A DNA stretch of 64,000 nucleotides from Prolixibacteraceae bacterium (GTDB lineage Bacteria; Bacteroidota; Bacteroidia; Bacteroidales; Prolixibacteraceae): contig JALNYZ010000010.1 of the NCBI GenBank assembly GCA_023229575.1, positions 62,001 through 126,000 of the forward strand, given 5' to 3'. A program made the translations under genes and the position numbers. Under the pieces are notes generated by a model. That model searched no databases. It saw only the letters and a program-made list of their open reading frames with translations, and was not told the origin of the DNA. Below are positions 28,296-37,078 of the stretch, one piece after another (positions within the stretch are counted from its first letter, which is position 1; each line of letters opens with the position of its first letter).

Positions 28296-30902
28296 ATGAA
28301 AAAACATTTAAAAATTGTTCTCCCGTTAATATTATTGTTTTTCACATTCAGTTGTAGTAAACAAAATATTATACAAAAAGGTAGTGACCCATCTACCCCT
28401 ATGACTTTAACCCCTACCTTAAAGGGAGGGTCCCTTGCAATTTATGAGGCAGAATCCCTTACAGTTACGACCAGTGGCCAACACCCTGCCTTCGTGCAAG
28501 CAGATGCAGGCGCCAGTGGCGGTAATTTCAGCATGATGAATTCTACAGCAGTTGGTGAGTGGATTCAATACACCATTAACGTGGCGACGGCAGGTACATA
28601 CAATATTAAAGTAATGTCGGCTAAACAGAATAGCCGGGCTATTTGCACACTTTATATTGATGGCACGGCAAAAAGCCCGAATATAGACCAATATAGCAGC
28701 ACTGGCCTTATTTACGGGTTGACGGATTTTGGTGATGCTACATTGTCGGCAGGCAGTCACACCTTCAAATTTACGGTAATCGGTAAAAATGCTTCTTCTA
28801 TTAATTATAAGCTGAGCTTCGATTACATAGATCTGACACCGAGTAGTAGTAAGTACGAGGCAGAATCCCTTACTGTGACCACCAGTGGCCAACACCCTGC
28901 CTTCGTGCAGGCAGATGCAGGCGCCAGTGGTGGTAATTTCAGTATGATGAATTCTACTGCAGTTGGTGAGTGGATACAATACACCATTAACGCGGCGGCG
29001 GCAGGTACATACAATATTAAAGTAATGTCGGCTAAACAGAACAGCCGGGCTATTTGCACATTTTATCTCGATGGTACGGCAAAAGGCCCTAATATAGACC
29101 AGTTTAGCAACTCTGGTCTTATTTACGGGCTGACAGATATGGGAGATGCTACTTTGTCGGCAGGTAATCACACCTTCAAGTTTACTGTCATCGGTAAAAA
29201 TGTTTCTTCTATTAATTATAAGCTGAGCTTCGATTACATAGAACTGACACCTGTCGCGGGAGCCAGCATACCTACACTTGCGGCGACCACCGCTGCTTCA
29301 GCTATAACCGGAACCACCGCGACAAGTGGCGGGAATGTAACGGGTGATGGCGGAGCAACTGTTACAACCCGCGGGGTTTGTTGGAGTACATCAGCAAACC
29401 CGACAATTGCGAACAGTAAAACTACAAATGGCACTGGCACAGGAACATTTACAAGTTCAATAACCGGATTGACAGCCGGTACATTCTATTACGTAAGAGC
29501 ATATGCTACCAACAGCGCAGGAACAGGTTATGGTACCCAGATATCGTTTACCACTGTCAGCGTACCTATACTCGCGGCAACCACCGCCGCTTCATCCGTA
29601 ACCGAAACCACCGCGACAAGTGGCGGGAATGTAACGGGTGATGGCGGAGCAGCTGTTACAGCCCGCGGGGTTTGCTGGAGTACATCAGCAAACCCGACAA
29701 TTGCGAACAGTAAAACTACAAACGGCACAGGCACAGGAACATTTACGAGTTCATTAACCGGATTGACAGCAAATACCCTCTATTACGTGAGGGCTTACGC
29801 TACCAACAGTATGGGGACAGGTTACGGTACCCAGGTGTCGTTTACTACTACTTTCGAAGTGAATGTGCTTACTACAGGTGCAACGCCTAATGACGGTACC
29901 GATGATACCGGGGCAATCCAAACAGCAGTAAATCAGGTTTCTGCTCACGGGAGTGGAACTGTTTTAGTGCCCGATGGAACATATATGATAAATGCACTTG
30001 TCTCTGTGAATTTAGCAAGTAATATGACATTTAAAATGACAAGCGGGGCTATACTTAAGGCGATACCTAATGCAGAATTAGGTTATAGTATTATTAAAAT
30101 ATCAGGAAAAACTAATGTTCAAGTCACTGGAGGTAAGGTAGAAGGAGAGCGGCATGAACATCTTACCCCTGGAGATTATATTAGCAGCCCAGACCCATAC
30201 TTATACGGTCAATGGGGGTATGGAATCGACATAGGCAATTCAAGTTATATATCTATCTTGGGCGTTACTGCTACAGAATGTTGGGGAGATGGGTTTTTAA
30301 TCGGCGAAGGACCTGGGCCCTGCAGTAACATCACACTTGACGGGGTTGTAGCTGATGATAATCGTCGTCAGGGGATATCAATCACTTGGGCGGATGGCGT
30401 ATTGATTGAAAACTCTATCTTTAAGAACACTATAGGTCAAGCACCCCAGTCAGGAATGGACATAGAGCCTGATCCCGGCGGCGATTATGTGCGTAATGTA
30501 CAGATATTAAATAATCAATTTCTTAATAATCATAATACCGGGTTTGTGATATTTTCCGCAGGCACTCCGGAAGTAAGTAATATAACCGTGACAGGTAATA
30601 CCATTTCTGGTAATTGGTGGGGTATAAGCACCTTTAACTCAAGAAGTGGAATTACAATAAGCAATAATACAATAACATCCAGTTCTTCTGTTGATGCGAT
30701 TACAATACAGGGAAGCACATCTATAAATAATACGTATAATTATAACACAATATCAGTTAGTCCTACTCTCACTGGCTCTCAGGCAGGAATAAGGTTCATA
30801 AATGGAGCAACCGGCAACACTGCTATTCACAACACTATTTCAGGCTATCCTTATACAGTTAAGGATGACGTTGGCGGCAATACGATTAGTCCCAATCCGT
30901 GA
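28296..30902 (+). CDS. Modular lipoprotein: two CBM6-like, two FnIII-like domains and a right-handed beta-helix
   Basis: 868 residues. Lipoprotein signal FFTFSCSKQ (Cys20). Two near-identical CBM6/CBM35-type modules follow at about 50-185 and 187-325 (YEAESLTVTTSGQHPAFVQ; GEWIQYTINVATAGTYNIKV). Next are two roughly 95-residue FnIII-like repeats (about 328-425 and 427-523; TTATSGGNVTGDGGA, GVCWSTSANPTIANSKT). The last 340 residues form a pectate-lyase-like beta-helix (GATPNDGTDDTGAIQTAVNQ; VLVPDGTYMINA; FKMTSGAILKA). It is likely a surface enzyme or binding protein for a polyuronide or other plant glycan. The beta-helix resembles GH28/PL folds but I do not see a clear GH28 Asp triad, so the activity is open. 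The module repeats are also conserved at DNA level. Confidence 0.85.
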   Translation: MKKHLKIVLPLILLFFTFSCSKQNIIQKGSDPSTPMTLTPTLKGGSLAIYEAESLTVTTSGQHPAFVQADAGASGGNFSMMNSTAVGEWIQYTINVATAGTYNIKVMSAKQNSRAICTLYIDGTAKSPNIDQYSSTGLIYGLTDFGDATLSAGSHTFKFTVIGKNASSINYKLSFDYIDLTPSSSKYEAESLTVTTSGQHPAFVQADAGASGGNFSMMNSTAVGEWIQYTINAAAAGTYNIKVMSAKQNSRAICTFYLDGTAKGPNIDQFSNSGLIYGLTDMGDATLSAGNHTFKFTVIGKNVSSINYKLSFDYIELTPVAGASIPTLAATTAASAITGTTATSGGNVTGDGGATVTTRGVCWSTSANPTIANSKTTNGTGTGTFTSSITGLTAGTFYYVRAYATNSAGTGYGTQISFTTVSVPILAATTAASSVTETTATSGGNVTGDGGAAVTARGVCWSTSANPTIANSKTTNGTGTGTFTSSLTGLTANTLYYVRAYATNSMGTGYGTQVSFTTTFEVNVLTTGATPNDGTDDTGAIQTAVNQVSAHGSGTVLVPDGTYMINALVSVNLASNMTFKMTSGAILKAIPNAELGYSIIKISGKTNVQVTGGKVEGERHEHLTPGDYISSPDPYLYGQWGYGIDIGNSSYISILGVTATECWGDGFLIGEGPGPCSNITLDGVVADDNRRQGISITWADGVLIENSIFKNTIGQAPQSGMDIEPDPGGDYVRNVQILNNQFLNNHNTGFVIFSAGTPEVSNITVTGNTISGNWWGISTFNSRSGITISNNTITSSSSVDAITIQGSTSINNTYNYNTISVSPTLTGSQAGIRFINGATGNTAIHNTISGYPYTVKDDVGGNTISPNP
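28437..29252 (+). repeat. Direct DNA repeat encoding the two CBM6-like modules
   Basis: Two units of about 400 bases (roughly 28437-28834 and 28854-29252) are nearly the same at DNA level; for example GGCAGAATCCCTTACAG/TGT, CCAACACCCTGCCTTCGTGC and AATATTAAAGTAATGTCGGC occur in both. The similarity extends to third codon positions, indicating recent duplication or gene conversion within the gene. Confidence 0.85.
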
Positions 30903-30972
30903 AATAGTTTTCCATCAAAATCTAGGAGGGGTTCCATGTTGGAATTTCCTTAAAAAAGTAATTTGAAATGCC

Positions 30973-31042
30973 GGAAAGTGATGTATGTTGCTTGTAATTA
31001 AAGTGTTAAAGCGGCAAATGCAAACAAGGAACATCACTTTCC
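30973..31042 (+). repeat. Perfect 12-bp inverted repeat spanning 70 bp between the two beta-helix genes
   Basis: GGAAAGTGATGT (30973-30984) and ACATCACTTTCC (31031-31042) are exact reverse complements, 46 bases apart, with further partial pairing inside (CTTGT at 30991 with ACAAG at 31024). It lies in the 228-base gap between 30902 and 31131. No T tract follows. It may be a transcript hairpin, or the ends of a very small mobile-element remnant. Confidence 0.6.
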
Positions 31043-31130
31043 TGATGAAAAGCCAAAGAAAAAATTAAGTAATCAATCCATAGTTGTTAAGTCCGCTTTT
31101 AAGGCAGCAATCTTTAAAATTATTTTGATC

Positions 31131-32672
31131 ATGAAGAAAAGATTAATAATTGTTCTCGAGATAATATTATTGTTTTCCACGGGCTGTCGCGGGAAAGAAG
31201 ATATACCTGTTGCCGTGCCCGGCATACCTGTACTCGCGACAACCACAGCTGCTTCGTCCGTAACCGGGACCACCGCGACAAGCGGAGGGGATGTAACGGG
31301 CGGCGGCGGAGCGGGCGTTACAGCCCGCGGGGTTTGCTGGAGTACGTCGCCAAATCCGACAATTGCGAACAGTAAAACCACAGACGGTACAGGAACAGGA
31401 ACATTTACAAGTTCAATAACCGGATTAACAGCCGGTACACTCTATTACCTGAGAGCTTACGCGACCAACAGGGCGGGAACAGGTTATGGTACCCAGATGT
31501 CGTTTGCTACTCTTGCGGACAATATCATCAATGTGAAGAATCAGCCGTATAACGCGACCGGCAATGGTAGTACTGATGATACGGAAGCTATTCAGGCAGC
31601 TATAAATGCTTGTGTATCTGGCGGAACTGTTTTTGTGCCGGATGGTACGTATATGATTCAGCAGAAGTTTTACGGCAGTGGCAACAATAGCAATGGGAAC
31701 GGAAGGTGGCTTGAGGGCGGGGTGGAATTAAAAAGCAATATGACATTCAAGATGTCAAGTGGAGCTGTTCTCAAGGAGATTACAAACAACTCCGGTTCAT
31801 ACGCAATTATTAATATCAGGAAGGCTCAGAATGTCAATGTCATTGGAGGTACCGTGCAGGGCGACCGTGCGACGCACTCAAGAGAATATGAATATAACGA
31901 GACGATGGATTATGGAGGCCAGGATGGCAATGGTATTTCAATAGAATTCAGTCAAAATATTTACATCGAAGGAGTGAAGGCGATAGACTGCTGGGGCGAT
32001 GGATTTATGATGGGTGGCGATTATGGAGGTGTTTGGGGCTTTATGCCCAATAAAAATATCACATTTGACTCTGTAGTGGCTGATAATAACCGCAGGCAGG
32101 GATTATCTATTATTGCTGGGGAAACAGTGGCCGTTAAAAACTCCGTTTTCAGGAACACGCACGGACACGCGCCACAGGCCGGTATAGACATTGAACCGAA
32201 TGTGGGTAAGCCCCGCCAAAACCCGCCGGATGGTGTGATGACAACCGGTGATATTGTCAAAGATGTCCTGATTGTTAACAATCAATTTATAAACAATAAT
32301 GGTTGTCAGATAGATGTTTTTAGCTGGGTTGGACATACATCCTATGTTACCATTACAGGAAATACATTCGCGACTTTCTACGGAGTGGGGACTTATGGTG
32401 GTAACCCTAAGTTTAATTGGAATTATGGAACCGGGATACGTTTAGATACTAAGCCTGGTGACGGCGTCGCAGCAACCGTTACTGATAATTGGATAGGAAC
32501 AGGGGATGTCGGAATTCAGATAGGTCCTGATTTTGGGGCGACAGGAAATACAATCACCGGCAACCACATAGGCGCCCCTACTCCTATTAAAGGAAACCAA
32601 TCCGGAAATACTGTGGGTAATAATACTTTATTGGTGGGAAGTTATCCAAATGGTTATCCTGGCGCCCCTTAA
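31131..32672 (+). CDS. Lipoprotein with one FnIII-like domain and a right-handed beta-helix
   Basis: 513 residues from ATG 31131 (an upstream TTG two codons earlier is less likely). Signal and lipobox LLFSTGCRGK. One FnIII-like module (about 28-125) is highly similar in DNA and protein to those of the gene before it (TTATSGGDVTGGGGA, GVCWSTSPNPTIANSKT). The beta-helix then starts with NVKNQPYNATGNGSTDDTEA, VFVPDGTYMIQ and FKMSSGAVLKEI. DNGRRQG-like rungs (VADNNRRQGLSII) and GDGFMMGGDYGG are shared in pattern with the upstream paralogue. It is probably a surface polysaccharide lyase, hydrolase or binding protein. The exact enzyme class cannot be read from motifs. Confidence 0.83.
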   Translation: MKKRLIIVLEIILLFSTGCRGKEDIPVAVPGIPVLATTTAASSVTGTTATSGGDVTGGGGAGVTARGVCWSTSPNPTIANSKTTDGTGTGTFTSSITGLTAGTLYYLRAYATNRAGTGYGTQMSFATLADNIINVKNQPYNATGNGSTDDTEAIQAAINACVSGGTVFVPDGTYMIQQKFYGSGNNSNGNGRWLEGGVELKSNMTFKMSSGAVLKEITNNSGSYAIINIRKAQNVNVIGGTVQGDRATHSREYEYNETMDYGGQDGNGISIEFSQNIYIEGVKAIDCWGDGFMMGGDYGGVWGFMPNKNITFDSVVADNNRRQGLSIIAGETVAVKNSVFRNTHGHAPQAGIDIEPNVGKPRQNPPDGVMTTGDIVKDVLIVNNQFINNNGCQIDVFSWVGHTSYVTITGNTFATFYGVGTYGGNPKFNWNYGTGIRLDTKPGDGVAATVTDNWIGTGDVGIQIGPDFGATGNTITGNHIGAPTPIKGNQSGNTVGNNTLLVGSYPNGYPGAP

Positions 32673-32746
32673 CAATATGCCGGTTGTTAAAAAAAAATGC
32701 GCTGCAACAATAACAATCAAATGATTAATCTTTAAAATTTATTATC

Positions 32747-34216
32747 ATGAAAAAAAACAGAAACGTTACACAGAAAACAACAATGTGGCCGGTATTAATT
32801 ATTTCAGTAGCGCTAAGTTTGCTGGTGAGTATGAGCTGTACCAAGAAAACCTTACCTGTACCTGTCATCACCAGCCCGCTTACCGCTTCAGGAATGGTAG
32901 GTTCAGCTTTTTCATACACGATCACGGCATCGGGTGATCCGATTGGATTTGGCGCAACGCCTCTGCCTGCCGGACTATACATTAACAATACGACCGGCGT
33001 TATTTCGGGTACACCAACTACACCAGGAAGTTTCAATGTACCAATTAGCGCTACGAATGTTCCGGGTACGACCACCGGTTCAGGGACAGCAACGCTGGTG
33101 ATCACGATTGCACCTCAGGTGCCTGTCATCAACAGCATTCTTACCAAACAAGGGACTACAGGTTTAGCCTTTTCATACACTATCACAGCATCAGGCACTC
33201 CAACATCTTTTAGCGCTGCGCCCCTGCCTGCAGGACTATCAATTAACACCGCGACCGGCGTTATATCGGGTACGCCGACTACCGCTGCAAGCACCAATGT
33301 AGCAATTGGCGCTACCAATGTTAGCGGTACCGGAACAGCAACGTTGGCGATTGCTATTGCAGCTTCACTTCCACTACCGGTCATCACCAGCATTCTTACC
33401 AAACAAGGCACTATAGGTTCGGCCTTTTCATACACTATCACGGCATCAGGCACTCCAACATCCTTTAGCGCGACGCCCCTGCCCGCGGGACTATCATTTA
33501 ACGCCGCGACCGGCGTTATTTCGGGTACGCCAACAACCGCGGCAACCACCAATGTAACAATTGGCGCTACCAATGTTACCGGTACAGGATCAGCAACGCT
33601 GGCGATTACGATTGATGCTGCCAATAACTCCTTTGTCGTAAAAAAGAACGCTAAAACAATAACAATCGACGGGACCCTTTCCGAATGCAGTTGGACAAAT
33701 GCAAATTCAATTACATTTACCAACCCGACATTTAGTAATAATGCAGTAAAAGTAAGGACGTTATGGGACAACACCAATCTTTACATCGCGTATGAAGTAA
33801 CGGACAGCCAAATAGAAAATCCAGCTGTTAATCCTTGGGAGCAAGATGCCATTGAATTGTTCCTCGATATCGGGCATGAAAAATCAGCTACGATGGATAC
33901 AAACGATTACCAGATTATAATCACTGCATTAAATTCAAATCCCGTCAATTATTATGCTGCTGCAGCTGGTAAAACAATACAGAAGGCCATTACCACCTCA
34001 GGATCCGGTTATATTGTTGAGATTGCGGTACCATGGGCACAGATTGGCACAACCCCTGTTCCAGATAAAACGCTGGGCATCCTCTTCTCCAATGATGACA
34101 TGGATGGCGGTGTTACAAACTCATTTGACTGGAAGAACCTGATAGAAAGCGGTGGGTTTAAACGTCCCAATTTGTGGGGGGATATTAGTCTTTCAAGTGC
34201 AGTGGCATGTCCATGA
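32747..34216 (+). CDS. Lipoprotein with three Ig-like (He_PIG) repeats and a CBM9-like C-terminal domain
   Basis: 489 residues. Lipobox LLVSMSCTKK. Three repeats of about 85 residues (roughly 38-125, 126-209, 213-295) follow the putative-Ig pattern: SAFSYTITASG, PLPAGLSINTATGVISGTPT, GTGTATLAI. The second and third are very similar in DNA. The last 190 residues are CBM9/DOMON-like: KTITIDGTLSECSWTNANSI, VRTLWDNTNLYIAYEVTDSQ, WEQDAIELFLDI. Family-9 modules bind reducing ends or single sugar units. With no catalytic domain it is most likely a surface glycan-binding protein with the Ig repeats as a spacer stalk. Confidence 0.85.
   Translation: MKKNRNVTQKTTMWPVLIISVALSLLVSMSCTKKTLPVPVITSPLTASGMVGSAFSYTITASGDPIGFGATPLPAGLYINNTTGVISGTPTTPGSFNVPISATNVPGTTTGSGTATLVITIAPQVPVINSILTKQGTTGLAFSYTITASGTPTSFSAAPLPAGLSINTATGVISGTPTTAASTNVAIGATNVSGTGTATLAIAIAASLPLPVITSILTKQGTIGSAFSYTITASGTPTSFSATPLPAGLSFNAATGVISGTPTTAATTNVTIGATNVTGTGSATLAITIDAANNSFVVKKNAKTITIDGTLSECSWTNANSITFTNPTFSNNAVKVRTLWDNTNLYIAYEVTDSQIENPAVNPWEQDAIELFLDIGHEKSATMDTNDYQIIITALNSNPVNYYAAAAGKTIQKAITTSGSGYIVEIAVPWAQIGTTPVPDKTLGILFSNDDMDGGVTNSFDWKNLIESGGFKRPNLWGDISLSSAVACP
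32863..33614 (+). repeat. Three tandem Ig-like domain repeats at DNA level
   Basis: Period is about 255-260 bases. Shared strings include CTTTTTCATACAC/CTTTTCATACACTATCAC, CAGGCACTCCAACATC and GACCGGCGTTATTTCGGGTA. Units two and three (about 33120-33370 and 33375-33614) are closest. The pattern fits repeated unequal crossing-over in a spacer region. Confidence 0.8.
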
Positions 34217-34520
34217 TGGTGATGGTATCCACTTCACCAGCCCTAAGAGTCCAGGTAAAAGACCGTTAAGGTCCATTACTCAGGCTTTCCAGCGGTAGGC
34301 AGACGAACTTCTCAGTCATATATTATATATGATTGAGAGGTGAGTCTGTGTTATAAGAAGACCATAATTATACAGGGACATTATTGGGCAAAATCATCAG
34401 TCGGAACAGATTTCGGCCTGGCCCCGGCCCTAGCAAAGAACAGATGTGACAGTTCAAGCGGGTCAGTACCTTTACGAGGACAATAAACATTAAAAAACAA
34501 ATTATTTACACGTGAATATA
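34217..34520. other. Intergenic region before the GH31 gene, with a palindrome
   Basis: About 300 bases without a recognisable gene. The only clear structure is a near-perfect palindrome at 34311-34337, with 13-base arms CTCAGTCATATAT and ATATATGATTGAG and one G/T mismatch. Such a symmetric AT-rich site is a candidate operator, or a cruciform; no terminator T tract follows. The remainder is unremarkable sequence of mixed composition. A transcription start for the GH31 pair could lie here. Confidence 0.5.
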
Positions 34521-37034
34521 ATGGGATTATATAGTTTCAATTTTCGATTTTCTTTGAGAAGGGATATCCGGCTAATAACCGGAATTATGTGTTTTATGGT
34601 TTTCCCGGCAAGCGCAAGTATCATTGCCACCGACTTAGTTGTCAATAATGATAAGGAATTACCGTTTTTGAAAATAACAAATGATACTTATATTTTTAAT
34701 AATAAATCATCGCGGCTTATTATCGATAAACATACCTGGCAAATGAAGCTTGCCGATACTGAAGGCCGGGAGCACTATACTGATTATCAAAAACCGTCTT
34801 TCTTTGTTCAGGGCAGTTGGATTTCTGCTGAAGGGAATTCGAAAGTCGAATTAAAAGGGGGAAAGGATATTTTGATAAGGATTTCGGGAGAAAAGGGGGT
34901 AAATTTTGAAATCGAGGTAAATAGTGTCAGTGAATACGGGTTCCGGATAAAAACGAGAAGTCCGGGCCAGAAGATTTCAGGTATCCGTAGAGTTGTTAAA
35001 CTAAATCCGGTAGAAGAAATATACGGATTCGGTGAGATGTGGAATGGGCATGTGGCGCAAAGAGGCCAATCTTTTGATCTTTGGGATAAAACAGGGACCC
35101 CTGACGAGTGTGCTTATATGCCATACTTTGTTTCTACAAACAATTATGCATTTTTTTTGAATTATGGAGGATTGGTGAAATTTGATATTGGTAAAAGAAA
35201 ATCAGATGAATTGGTTATTGAATCCCCTGTTGGAGAACAGGATATTACACTGGTTTTGGGTGAATCAATTCAATCGGTTATCCGCAATTTTCTTACCATA
35301 ACCGGAATGCCCGCGAAACCGCCCCGTTGGTCATTTAAACCCTGGTTCTGGCTGGAAGATAACCCTTTTGCCCCGGGGGATTCCAGTGGTAGTCCCACTT
35401 CCGGCAATAATACCAGACCGAAGAGTGATTTAAATCCGATAAAAGGGGAGGATTTTATAAAAATGGTAAGGAAGCTTCATGAAATGAATATCCCTATAGG
35501 GGTGACCTGGTTTGAGCCATACTGGCAGGATGCGCGCACCTCAATGATTCCTGATCCGGCATTTAGCCTTAATCTTAAAAGATTGATAAAAGAATTAAGT
35601 GATTTAGGGGTTAACACGCTTGCATGGACTGTACCCTATACTACCAATGAAGCATCAAACTGGAAAGAAGCGATTGAGAAAGGTTATTTAGTAAAAAAAC
35701 CAGGAAAGAATCCTGATGAAGGGAATGTTAAAATATCAAAATCGGGAGAACTTGAAGGGGAATATTACAACTTTATTGATTATTTCAATCCCGAAGCTTG
35801 TCGCTGGTGGCAGAAACAGATTGATCAGGCGCTTGCTCTGGGACTGAAAGGCTTCAAGCTGGATGCAGGGCAGGATTTGCCTGCAGATGCAGTTCTTTAC
35901 GGTGGGCGAATGGGTAAAGATGTTCATAACTCTTATGCACTGGAATACAATCGAATATTTTATGAAACTTTAAAGAAGAAATACGGAGACGATTTTCTAA
36001 TGATCCCACGCGCTGCCTGGGTTGGATCCTCGGCCAACACCAATTCCAAGTGGCATGGCGATCTGACCGGGAGTTTTACCAATAATGGACTTCCTTCTAC
36101 TATCTATTCCGCATTATCGCTTTCTTTTAGCGGGCTTCCTTTTGTTTCAACTGATATAGGAGGTTACATGAACCGATATGTAACCGAAGATGTCTGGGTG
36201 CGCTGGGCTCAATTTGGAGCTATGTTGCCAGGTATGCAAACATTGCATATGCCTTGGTGGTTCTCTGAAAAAGCACAGGATCATTATCGCTATTTAAGCT
36301 GGCTGCACACCGATCTGACTCCTTTGTGGAACACACTTGCCAATGAAGCCCATGAAACAGGGGCCCCGGTAGTTCGACACCTTGTATGGGGTTTTCAGGA
36401 CGACCCCGACACCTGGCGGGTTGATGATCAGTTCATGGTAGGTTCATCGATATTAGTTGCTCCTATAATAGATACCAGGGAATCAAGGGACGTTTATCTG
36501 CCTGAAGGTAAATGGATTGACTTCTGGGATGAAAATAAGGTTATTTCCGGCCCAAAAAAAATTACCTGGTCGGGTTTTAAGGAAACTATATGGAAATTCC
36601 CCTTGTTTATCAGGGAAGGGGCGATTATCCCGATGGAAATAAGTAACAGTTACAGTGGATTCGGGTGGTCTGAATCAAAAGGTTACGTAACTATGTCTAT
36701 TTGGCCTAAAATGAAAGGTAAAAGCCAATTCGAGTTAAATGATACAGGAGACAAGGTACAATTTGACGTTGAACAGACTGAAAAGGATATTATGCTAAAA
36801 TGGAATAAAACAAACAACGATTATTTGTTTAGAATAAATTTCACAGGAGGAGCAGCTCCTGTGAAGATTGAAATGGGTGAATTAAATAAAGAATTTGTTC
36901 AAGAGTTTAAAGACATTGAGCGATTCAAAGCAAGCCAGGAAAATGGATGGTATTTTGATCTTATAACTCAAAAAATATGGATAAGGATTAAGAACGATAA
37001 TTCCCTGGGATGTATTACAGTGTTTAAAGTCTGA
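34521..37034 (+). CDS. GH31 family glycosidase (alpha-xylosidase or alpha-glucosidase type)
   Basis: 837 residues from ATG 34521; a GTG nine bases upstream is possible. The signal peptide ends VFPASAS. A GH31 N-terminal beta-sandwich (about 140-250; VEEIYGFGEMWNGH) leads into the catalytic barrel. The nucleophile is Asp448 in GFKLDAGQD and the acid/base is Asp514 in WHGDLTGSF; ISTDIGGYMN-like SFSGLPFVSTDIGGYMN confirms the family. The C-terminal beta domains include FPLFIREGAIIPM. GH31 enzymes remove alpha-linked xylose, glucose or galactose. In a plant-polysaccharide locus a xyloglucan-type alpha-xylosidase is plausible but not proven. A second, shorter GH31 follows after 44 bases. Confidence 0.92.
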   Translation: MGLYSFNFRFSLRRDIRLITGIMCFMVFPASASIIATDLVVNNDKELPFLKITNDTYIFNNKSSRLIIDKHTWQMKLADTEGREHYTDYQKPSFFVQGSWISAEGNSKVELKGGKDILIRISGEKGVNFEIEVNSVSEYGFRIKTRSPGQKISGIRRVVKLNPVEEIYGFGEMWNGHVAQRGQSFDLWDKTGTPDECAYMPYFVSTNNYAFFLNYGGLVKFDIGKRKSDELVIESPVGEQDITLVLGESIQSVIRNFLTITGMPAKPPRWSFKPWFWLEDNPFAPGDSSGSPTSGNNTRPKSDLNPIKGEDFIKMVRKLHEMNIPIGVTWFEPYWQDARTSMIPDPAFSLNLKRLIKELSDLGVNTLAWTVPYTTNEASNWKEAIEKGYLVKKPGKNPDEGNVKISKSGELEGEYYNFIDYFNPEACRWWQKQIDQALALGLKGFKLDAGQDLPADAVLYGGRMGKDVHNSYALEYNRIFYETLKKKYGDDFLMIPRAAWVGSSANTNSKWHGDLTGSFTNNGLPSTIYSALSLSFSGLPFVSTDIGGYMNRYVTEDVWVRWAQFGAMLPGMQTLHMPWWFSEKAQDHYRYLSWLHTDLTPLWNTLANEAHETGAPVVRHLVWGFQDDPDTWRVDDQFMVGSSILVAPIIDTRESRDVYLPEGKWIDFWDENKVISGPKKITWSGFKETIWKFPLFIREGAIIPMEISNSYSGFGWSESKGYVTMSIWPKMKGKSQFELNDTGDKVQFDVEQTEKDIMLKWNKTNNDYLFRINFTGGAAPVKIEMGELNKEFVQEFKDIERFKASQENGWYFDLITQKIWIRIKNDNSLGCITVFKV

Positions 37035-37078
37035 CTAAAACAGTTTCTAAAAAATCACATTAAATAAATTTGAAAAAT

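Noticed and set aside
28419..29171. A 250-codon open frame on the minus strand across the CBM6 repeats
   Set aside because: It mirrors the repeated coding sequence on the plus strand, is itself internally repeated for that reason, and has no recognisable protein features.
29270..29850. Regular repeats that might suggest a CRISPR array
   Set aside because: The repeats are about 290 bases long, stay in frame and encode FnIII-like domains; there are no short spacers or cas genes.
33115..33777. A 220-codon minus-strand frame, rich in Val, Ala and Pro
   Set aside because: It is the complement of the low-complexity Thr/Gly/Ser Ig-like repeats of a well-supported lipoprotein gene.
34311..34337. 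Palindrome as a terminator for the CBM9-like lipoprotein gene
   Set aside because: The arms are AT-rich and there is no T tract; an operator or cruciform is more likely.
37065..37072. TAAATTTG as a -7 promoter element before the second GH31
   Set aside because: It matches TAnnTTTG but lies only six bases before the ATG and lacks a well-spaced TTTG partner.
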